12,157 nt of DNA from an uncultured Acetobacteraceae bacterium (GTDB taxonomy: Bacteria; Pseudomonadota; Alphaproteobacteria; Acetobacterales; Acetobacteraceae), in NCBI GenBank assembly GCA_903839965.1, contig CAIMEK010000629.1, forward strand, positions 1 through 12,157, given 5' to 3'. The position numbers and the translations under genes are program-made. The notes beneath the pieces were generated by a model. That model was given only the letters and a program-made list of their open reading frames with translations, was not told where the DNA came from and did no database searches. Within the stretch, counting starts at the first letter, position 1. Every line of letters begins with the position of its first letter. This document shows, piece by piece, positions 6,747-12,157 of the stretch.

Positions 6747-6790
6747 GCGCGCCGGCATTGCGCCGACCCTGCAACAGGAAGCCTGATTCC

Positions 6791-7846
6791 ATGACCGCAA
6801 CATCACCGCGCTGGACCCACCGCCCGGAAGGCTCGACCTGGGGCGACTGGGGGCCGGACGACCAGCTCGGCCGCATGAACCTGCTCACCCGCGAAAAGGT
6901 GCTCGCCGGCATCGCCGAAGTGCGCGAGGGCCGCACCTTCTGCCTGTCGCTGCCGCTGGATTATCCGGGCGGCTCGGTGCTCAACCCGCGCCGCACCCCG
7001 CCGGTGCTGCGCCCCGTGCAGCGCAAGAACGGCCGCCCCAACATGACCTACCCGATGCGCTGCGACGACCCCACCGCCACCGACCTGATCTGCGACGACC
7101 AGGTTGTGCTGACCCTGCAATACTCGACGCAATGGGACAGCCTGGCGCATATCGGCCAGATGTTCGACGTCGACGGCGACGGCCGCCCCGAGGACGTGTT
7201 CTACAACGGCTGGCGCGCCGGCAGCGACATCGCCGGCCCGCTGGTGTGGCACGGCACCGAGCCGGCCGCCTACGACGGCCCGCAGGGCGCCAACCGGCTG
7301 AGCGTGGCGAACATGGCGGTGGCCTGCCTGCAGGGCCGCGCCGTGATGATCGACCTGGAGGCGCATTTCGGCCGCACCGGCAAGCTGATCGGCTACGACG
7401 AGCTGCGCCAGGTGCTCGATGCCGACCGCATCGTCGTCGAGCCCGGCGATTTCGTCTGCTTGCGCACCGGCTTCGCGCAGATGCTGCTGGACATGAACCG
7501 CAACCCCGACGCCGACGTGCTGTTCGGCACCACCTCCGCGCTCAACGGGCGCGACCAGCGGCTGCTGCAATGGATCACCGACAGCGGCGCGGTGGCGCTG
7601 ATCGCCGACAACTATGCGGTCGAAATCCTGCCGGCGCGGCCCTGCGCGGACGCCTTTTGCGCCACTTTGCCGCTGCACGCGCATTGCCTGTTCAAGCTCG
7701 GCGTGAACCTCGGCGAGATGTGGTATCTCACCGAACTCGCCGACTGGCTGCGCGCGAACCATCGCTCGCGCTTCCTGCTGACCGCCCCGCCGCTGCGCCT
7801 GCCCGGCGCCGTCGGTTCCCCCGCCACCCCCGTCGCCACGGTCTGA
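6791..7846 (+). CDS. Cyclase family protein (kynurenine formamidase-like metal hydrolase fold), variant motif
   Basis: Related to the cyclase/kynurenine formamidase family, whose members hydrolyse amides, lactones or cyclic compounds with a bound metal. The start ATG 6791 has AGGAAG 9 bases upstream. At 351 residues it is longer than classic formamidases (about 210) and fits the longer bacterial group. After an N-terminal part (WGDWGPDDQLGRMNLLT, 17-33) the usual HxGTHxDxPxH metal motif is present as QYSTQWDSLAH (110-120): Asp116 and His120 are kept, but both first histidines are Gln. Near the C-terminus, PLHAHCLFKLGVNLGEMWYL (294-313) retains the family His and Glu region. There is no signal peptide, so it is cytoplasmic. 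The next gene starts 2 bases after its stop, so the two are almost surely co-transcribed. Substrate unknown; whether the Gln variant still binds the same metal is open. Confidence 0.85.
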   Translation: MTATSPRWTHRPEGSTWGDWGPDDQLGRMNLLTREKVLAGIAEVREGRTFCLSLPLDYPGGSVLNPRRTPPVLRPVQRKNGRPNMTYPMRCDDPTATDLICDDQVVLTLQYSTQWDSLAHIGQMFDVDGDGRPEDVFYNGWRAGSDIAGPLVWHGTEPAAYDGPQGANRLSVANMAVACLQGRAVMIDLEAHFGRTGKLIGYDELRQVLDADRIVVEPGDFVCLRTGFAQMLLDMNRNPDADVLFGTTSALNGRDQRLLQWITDSGAVALIADNYAVEILPARPCADAFCATLPLHAHCLFKLGVNLGEMWYLTELADWLRANHRSRFLLTAPPLRLPGAVGSPATPVATV

Positions 7847-7848
7847 CC

Positions 7849-8691
7849 ATGTCCGACCTCCTCCACCTCGCCGCCGCCGCGGGCCCCAACGACCTGCCCT
7901 GGATCGACCCCGCCTTCCCCGCCCAGCCCTTGACGCTGCGCAGCGCCCGCCCGCGCGACTTCTCGCCCGATACGCCGGTGCTGTTCGTGCACCACGGCGT
8001 GCTGCGCAACGGCGGCGACTACCGCGACTTCTGGCTGGGGCTGGTGGACGAGGCCGACCTGTTCGTGGTGGTGGCGGAATTCTCCGACCAGTCCTTTCCC
8101 GGCGCGCGCAGCTACAATTTCGGCAACCGCAGCGACGAACACGGCCAGCCGCAGCCGCGCGCGCACTGGACCTATGGCATCGTCGAGCGGACCTTCGCCG
8201 CCTTGCGCGAGGCCGGCCTCACGCGGCGGCGCACCTACGGCCATTTCGGCCACTCGGCCGGCGGGCAGTTCGTGCACCGCATGCTGTCGCTGGGCTACCG
8301 GACGCATGTGGCGGCGGCGGCGACCGCCAATGCCGGCACCTATGCGATGCCCGAGCTCGACGTCGATTTCCCCTACGGGCTGGGCGGAACCGGCCTCGAT
8401 GAAGCCGCGCTCGCCGAGGTTTTGCGCTTCCGCCTGACCGTCATGGCCGGCACCGCCGACATCGAAACCGAAGGCGAGCATTTCCCGCACGAGCCGGCGG
8501 CGATGCGCCAGGGCGGAACCCGCTATGCGCGCGCCCACCGCTACATCGAAACCGCGCGCGCCCAGGCCCGGCGCCGCGGACTGCATTGCGGCTGGACCAT
8601 CGTCGATGTGGCCGGCGTCGGCCACGACGGCGAGCGCATGTCGCAGGCCGCCGCGCCGCTGCTCGCCGCGGCGCTGCACACCGCCTCCTGA
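7849..8691 (+). CDS. Alpha/beta hydrolase, esterase/PHB-depolymerase-like
   Basis: Predicted cytoplasmic serine hydrolase of the alpha/beta fold; substrate not identifiable. The start ATG 7849 lies 2 bases after the stop of the cyclase-family gene. There is no good ribosome binding site, so translation is probably coupled. The 280 residues show VLFVHHG at 44-50, whose HHG probably helps form the oxyanion hole, the nucleophile elbow GHSAG at 134-138 (Ser136), a likely acid Asp204 in MAGTAD and a likely catalytic His259 in GVGHDGE. The triad looks complete. There is no signal peptide, which argues against a secreted polymer depolymerase and for action on an imported small ester or amide. Placed between a cyclase-family enzyme and an M20 amidohydrolase, it would suit one step of a stepwise hydrolysis. 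It could also be an aminopeptidase-like or thioester-cleaving member of the fold. Confidence 0.85.
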   Translation: MSDLLHLAAAAGPNDLPWIDPAFPAQPLTLRSARPRDFSPDTPVLFVHHGVLRNGGDYRDFWLGLVDEADLFVVVAEFSDQSFPGARSYNFGNRSDEHGQPQPRAHWTYGIVERTFAALREAGLTRRRTYGHFGHSAGGQFVHRMLSLGYRTHVAAAATANAGTYAMPELDVDFPYGLGGTGLDEAALAEVLRFRLTVMAGTADIETEGEHFPHEPAAMRQGGTRYARAHRYIETARAQARRRGLHCGWTIVDVAGVGHDGERMSQAAAPLLAAALHTAS

Positions 8692-8712
8692 TTCTCCCCG
8701 AAGGACGTTTCC

Positions 8713-10134
8713 ATGCAGAACAGCGAACGCATCTGGCAACTCGTCGATGCCCACCAGCAGGAATTCACCGAGCTGAGCGACCGGATCTGGGATCATCCCG
8801 AGATCGCCTACAACGAATTCAACTCGGTCGACGAGCACGCCGCCATGCTGGAGCGCCAGGGCTTCCGCGTGACCCGCGACGTCGCCGGCCTGCCGACGGC
8901 GGTGATGGGCGAGGCCGGCGAGGGCGGGCCGGTGATCGCCATTCTCGGCGAGTACGACGCCCTGCCCGGGCTTTCCCAGGAGGCCGGGGTCGCCGAGCCG
9001 AAGCCGCTGCCGGGCGACGGCATGGGGCAGGGCTGCGGCCACAACCTGCTCGGCGCGGCCTCGCTGCTGGCCGCCACCGCGGTGAAGGAGTGGCTGGCGG
9101 AACACCACCTCAAGGGCCGCGTGCGCTACTACGGCTGCCCCGCCGAGGAAGGCGGCGCCGCCAAGGGGTTCATGGTGCGCGCCGGCACCTTCAAGGATGC
9201 CGACATCGCCATCTCCTGGCATCCCTCGGGCTTCTCCGGCGTGAACGACGGCATGAGCCTGGCCAACATGCGCATCGATTTTTCCTTCGTCGGCCGCGCT
9301 TCGCATGCCGCCGCCGCGCCGCATCTCGGCCGCTCCGCGCTCGATGCCATCGAACTGATGAACGTCGCCGTCAACTACATGCGCGAGCACATGCCGTCGG
9401 ACGCGCGCATCCACTACGCCTATCTCGACACCGGCGGCGTGGCGCCGAACGTGGTGCAGGGCAGCGCGAAGATCCGCTACGCCGTGCGCGCGCGCGAACT
9501 GCCGGAACTGTGGCCGCTGGTCGAGCGGGTGAAAAAATGCGCCGAGGGCGCGGCGCTGATGACCGAAACCACGGTGAGCCACAAGGTGGTTTCCGCCGTC
9601 TCCAACCTGCTCGCCAACACCCCGCTGGAGCAGGCCATGTTCGACAACCTCCAGCGCCTTGGCCCGCCGCCCTTCGACGCGGCCGACCGCGCCTTCGCCC
9701 GCAGCATCCAGGCGACGCTGTCGCGCGAGGACATCGTCTCGGCCTTCCGCCGCGTCGGCCGCGCGGTCGACCTCGACCTGCCGCTGTGCGACGCCGTGGT
9801 GCCGCTGGACGCCAAGGGCGCGCCGATGATGGGCAGCACCGATGTCGGCGACGTCACCTGGGTGGTGCCCACGGTGCAGGCGCGCGGCGCCACCTACGCC
9901 ATCGGCACGCCCGGCCACTCCTGGCAGCTCACCGCGCACGGCAAGTCGCCGCTGGCGCACAAGGGCATGGTGCACGTGGCCAAGGTGATGGCCGGCACGG
10001 CGGTGGACGTGCTGAAGGACCCGGCGCTGATCGAACGCGCCAAAGCCGACTTCGCGGCGCGCACGGCGGCCACGCCCTACGTGTGCCCGCTGCCCGACGA
10101 CGTCGAGCCGCCGATCCGCTCTCGCCCCGCCTGA
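8713..10134 (+). CDS. M20 family amidohydrolase, AbgB-like (p-aminobenzoyl-glutamate hydrolase subunit B homologue)
   Basis: Predicted cytoplasmic metal-dependent amidohydrolase that removes an acyl or aroyl group from an amino acid. The start ATG 8713 has AAGGAC 6 bases upstream, 21 bases after the preceding stop. From memory, the 473 residues resemble E. coli AbgB along almost the whole length: IWDHPE (25-30), VIAILGEYDALPGLSQ (74-89), GCGHNLLG (107-114), YGCPAEEGG (140-148), ISWHP (167-171), HLGRSALDAIELM (204-216), EGAALMTETTV (278-288), STDVGDV (375-381) and LAHKGM (414-419). Likely metal ligands include Cys108 or His110, Glu145 or Glu146 and His170; SHAA (197-200) belongs to the dimerisation lid. 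AbgB normally works with AbgA, but no AbgA-like gene lies in the window. The substrate may thus differ from aminobenzoyl-glutamate; the general amide-cleaving role is well supported. Confidence 0.9.
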   Translation: MQNSERIWQLVDAHQQEFTELSDRIWDHPEIAYNEFNSVDEHAAMLERQGFRVTRDVAGLPTAVMGEAGEGGPVIAILGEYDALPGLSQEAGVAEPKPLPGDGMGQGCGHNLLGAASLLAATAVKEWLAEHHLKGRVRYYGCPAEEGGAAKGFMVRAGTFKDADIAISWHPSGFSGVNDGMSLANMRIDFSFVGRASHAAAAPHLGRSALDAIELMNVAVNYMREHMPSDARIHYAYLDTGGVAPNVVQGSAKIRYAVRARELPELWPLVERVKKCAEGAALMTETTVSHKVVSAVSNLLANTPLEQAMFDNLQRLGPPPFDAADRAFARSIQATLSREDIVSAFRRVGRAVDLDLPLCDAVVPLDAKGAPMMGSTDVGDVTWVVPTVQARGATYAIGTPGHSWQLTAHGKSPLAHKGMVHVAKVMAGTAVDVLKDPALIERAKADFAARTAATPYVCPLPDDVEPPIRSRPA

Positions 10135-10148
10135 AAGTTTACCGAAAA

Positions 10149-10171
10149 GCGGCGGGCACAAGACCCGCCGC
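10149..10171 (+). promoter_or_regulatory. Intercistronic hairpin directly before the ribosome binding site of the second family 5 binding-protein gene
   Basis: GCGGCGGG (10149-10156) pairs perfectly with CCCGCCGC (10164-10171) around CACAAGA. The stem ends 1 base before AGGGAG (10173-10178), the ribosome binding site of the ATG at 10185, and begins 14 bases past the stop of the amidohydrolase gene. A hairpin here would stabilise the 5' end of a processed binding-protein message or end part of the upstream transcripts. Confidence 0.5.
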
Positions 10172-10184
10172 CAGGGAGAACACC

Positions 10185-12157
10185 ATGAGACGCCTGCTTC
10201 TCACCGCGGTCGCCGTGTGTGCATTCGGCACCGCCCAGGCCCAGCAACGGATGGAACAATCCGGGTTGGTGGGGAAGCTGGAAGGCCCCACCATCGTCGC
10301 CGATCCGACGCAATGGCCGAAGCACTTCCAGGAATCGCCGGCCCTTGCCGAGCGCGTGAAGGCCGGCAAGCTGCCGCCGGTGGCGCAGCGCCTGCCCAGC
10401 GAGCCGATGGTGCTGCACCCGCTGCACGCCATCGGGCAGTACGGCGGCACCTGGCGGCGCGGCTTCATCGGGCCGGGCGACAGCGAAAACGGCAACCGCC
10501 TGATGGCCGGCGACAAGCTGGTGTTCCTGGACTCCTCCGGCACCAAACCGGCGCCCTCCGTGGCGAAGGGCTGGGAGGTCAGCGCGGACGGCAAGCGCAC
10601 CGTGCTGTTCCTGCGCAAGGGCATGAAATGGTCCGATGGCGAACCGTTCACCGCGGACGACTTCATGTTCTGGTACGCCGACATCAACGGCAACAAGGAC
10701 CTGCTGCCGAGCCTGCCGCCGGAGATGTCGATCAACGGCAAGCCGGGGCGGATGGTGAAGGTCGACGAGACCACCGTCGCCTTCGAATTCGACGAGCCGT
10801 ACTTCCTGTTCCTCCCGCTGCTCGCCGGCGACACGCCGATCGGCGGCGGGCAGGCGCGGCTGCAATCGGACGGGCAGCAGAACGGCCTGTATGCGCCGGC
10901 GCATTACCTCAAGCAGTTCCTGCCGAAATACAGCAGCGAGCAGGCGCTGAACGAAAAGGCGCGCGCCGCCGGAATGGACAACTGGCTTTCGCAGTACCGG
11001 CTGAAGTCGGACTGGCGCCTCAACCGCGACCTGCCGACGCTGTCCGCCTGGCACATGACGCAGCCGATCAACACCCCCACCTTCGTGCTGGAGCGCAACC
11101 CGTACTTCTATGCGGTGGATACCGAGGGCAACCAGCTTCCCTATATCGACCGCGTCGTGCTGACGATGGCGGAGAGCCCCGACCTGATCAATCTGCGCGC
11201 CATCGCCGGCGAGTACGACTACATGGAGCGCTTCATCGACCTGGCCAAAGTGCCGGTGTTCATCGAAAACGCCGCCCGCGGGCACTACAAGCTGCACCTC
11301 GACCTCGGCTTCAGCGGCGGCGATTCAACGCTGTTCCCCAACCTCGCCTACCAGGCCGATCCGGAAATCGGCAAATGGCTGCGCAACGCCGACTTCCGCC
11401 GCGCGCTCTCGCTCGGCATCGACCGCGACCAGTTGAACGAGGCGTTCTGGCTCGGCCTCGGCACCGCGGGTTCGGCCATCCCCTCCGCCGACCTGCCCGA
11501 ATATCCCGGCGATGCGTGGCGCACGCGCTGGTCCACCTACGATCCGAAACAGGCATCGGCGATGCTCGACCGCATCGGCCTGGACAAGAAAGACGCCCAG
11601 GGCTTCCGGCTGCGCACCGACAACGGCCAGCGGCTGCGCATCGAGATCACGGTGGCGCAGACGCTGGTGCCGTCCTGGCCCAAGCAGATGGAGATGGTGG
11701 CGCAGCAATGGACCCGCATCGGCATCGCGGCCGACGTCAAATTGCTGGAACGGCACCTGGCCACCCTGCGCATCAGCCAGGACCAGGACCAGATCACGGT
11801 GTGGACCAACGCCGGCACCGAGAGCCTTTACCTGTATCCGCGCTACGCGCTGCCGGTGGACATCACCGTCGGCATGGGCGGGCGGGCGCTGGCGGACTGG
11901 TACTCCTCCAACGGCGCGCGCGGCATGAAGCCGACCGATCCTGACCTGCTGCACGCTTTCGATCTCCTGCGCGCGGCGTCGGGGCAACCCGAGGAACAAC
12001 GCAACCGCACCGCACAGGAAATCTGGAAGCTGATCGTCGAGCAGCAATGGAACATCGGCATCGTCGGCCTGTCGCCGGCGACGCACGGGGTGCGGGTGGT
12101 GAACGACCGACTGGAGAACGTGCCTGAACGCACCTGCATCGCCCAGCATTGCCGCAC
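10185..12157 (+). CDS. ABC transporter substrate-binding protein, family 5, large type (3' end cut by window)
   Basis: Predicted periplasmic receptor of a peptide/opine/sugar-type ABC importer. The frame is open from ATG 10185, with AGGGAG 6 bases upstream, to the right edge: 657 codons without a stop, so the gene is incomplete but probably nearly finished. Residues 1-19 form a signal peptide (RRLLLTAVAVCAFGTAQA, cleavage AQA|Q at 19/20). Then come a long N-terminal extension with LPPVAQRLPSEPMV (63-76), a conserved start in this large subgroup, the GQYGGTWRR segment (84-92) and the family 5 signature MKWSDGEPFTADD at about 147-159; later ERNPYFYAVD, FRRALSLGIDRDQLNEAFW and a C-terminal ENVPERTCIAQHC. 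It is clearly different in size and sequence from the other family 5 protein in the window and not a duplicate. As last gene in an operon with three hydrolases, its permease and ATPase genes probably follow beyond the edge. The ligand is unknown. Confidence 0.9.
   Translation, partial: MRRLLLTAVAVCAFGTAQAQQRMEQSGLVGKLEGPTIVADPTQWPKHFQESPALAERVKAGKLPPVAQRLPSEPMVLHPLHAIGQYGGTWRRGFIGPGDSENGNRLMAGDKLVFLDSSGTKPAPSVAKGWEVSADGKRTVLFLRKGMKWSDGEPFTADDFMFWYADINGNKDLLPSLPPEMSINGKPGRMVKVDETTVAFEFDEPYFLFLPLLAGDTPIGGGQARLQSDGQQNGLYAPAHYLKQFLPKYSSEQALNEKARAAGMDNWLSQYRLKSDWRLNRDLPTLSAWHMTQPINTPTFVLERNPYFYAVDTEGNQLPYIDRVVLTMAESPDLINLRAIAGEYDYMERFIDLAKVPVFIENAARGHYKLHLDLGFSGGDSTLFPNLAYQADPEIGKWLRNADFRRALSLGIDRDQLNEAFWLGLGTAGSAIPSADLPEYPGDAWRTRWSTYDPKQASAMLDRIGLDKKDAQGFRLRTDNGQRLRIEITVAQTLVPSWPKQMEMVAQQWTRIGIAADVKLLERHLATLRISQDQDQITVWTNAGTESLYLYPRYALPVDITVGMGGRALADWYSSNGARGMKPTDPDLLHAFDLLRAASGQPEEQRNRTAQEIWKLIVEQQWNIGIVGLSPATHGVRVVNDRLENVPERTCIAQHCR

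Noticed and set aside
3594..6806. 1070-residue open frame on the minus strand
   Set aside because: It is antisense to three well-supported plus-strand genes, rich in Arg, Gly, Ala and His as expected of a mirror frame in GC-rich DNA, and shows no recognisable domain.
7612..10161. 849-residue open frame on the minus strand
   Set aside because: It is the complement of the hydrolase and amidohydrolase genes. The opposite strand has intact catalytic motifs and ribosome binding sites; this frame has neither.
10217..11944. 575-residue open frame on the plus strand
   Set aside because: It is a frame-shifted shadow of the binding-protein gene starting at 10185, which has the signal peptide, family signature and ribosome binding site and stays open to the window edge.
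1..12157. tRNA, rRNA, CRISPR arrays, insertion sequences, toxin-antitoxin or phage defence genes
   Set aside because: I scanned for cloverleaf-type ends, regularly spaced repeats, transposase motifs and typical defence domains and saw none. All sizeable gene space is occupied by metabolic and transport genes.

Overview
The window looks like a chromosomal segment of a very GC-rich proteobacterium. Codon third positions are almost all G or C, and upstream regions often have clear AGGAG-like ribosome binding sites. The gene content (many transporter-binding proteins, an enolase-superfamily dehydratase, a cyclase-family hydrolase, a DUF2939 protein) fits an Alphaproteobacterium, most likely Acetobacteraceae or a relative. 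That placement is inference from composition and protein style. No RNA gene, insertion sequence, phage gene or CRISPR array was seen.

Layout. Bases 1-237 hold the end of an open frame of unknown function. A convergent junction follows (238-312) with a striking AT-rich double palindrome. On the minus strand, 313-1581 encodes a family 1 solute-binding protein with a twin-arginine-type signal. It diverges across a 54-base gap from a plus-strand mandelate racemase-type enolase-superfamily gene (1636-2778), whose promoter appears to give a leaderless mRNA. A relatively AT-rich gap of about 320 bases leads to a small DUF2939 protein (3100-3669). All remaining genes are on the plus strand: a family 5 (peptide/opine/nickel type) solute-binding protein (3825-5432), a Gfo/Idh/MocA oxidoreductase (5487-6647), a cyclase-family metal hydrolase (6791-7846), an alpha/beta hydrolase (7849-8691), an AbgB-like M20 amidohydrolase (8713-10134), and a second, larger family 5 solute-binding protein (10185 to beyond the right edge).

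How it may work together. 6791-12157 reads as one operon: a cyclase-type hydrolase, a serine hydrolase and an amidohydrolase followed by the binding protein of an importer whose permease and ATPase genes should lie beyond the right edge. The simplest reading is import of an amide- or ester-containing small molecule (peptide-like or acyl-amino acid) followed by stepwise cytoplasmic hydrolysis. 3825-6647 may be a second unit (binding protein plus sugar or polyol-type dehydrogenase), and 313-2778 a third, divergent one (sugar-type binding protein plus acid-sugar dehydratase). The substrates cannot be named from sequence. Strong GC-rich hairpins sit in the gaps before or after both family 5 binding-protein genes, which would suit unequal expression of binding proteins relative to the enzymes. 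This is a catabolic and transport region of known families in a combination I do not recognise as a characterised pathway. I see no evidence for a radically new type of system.
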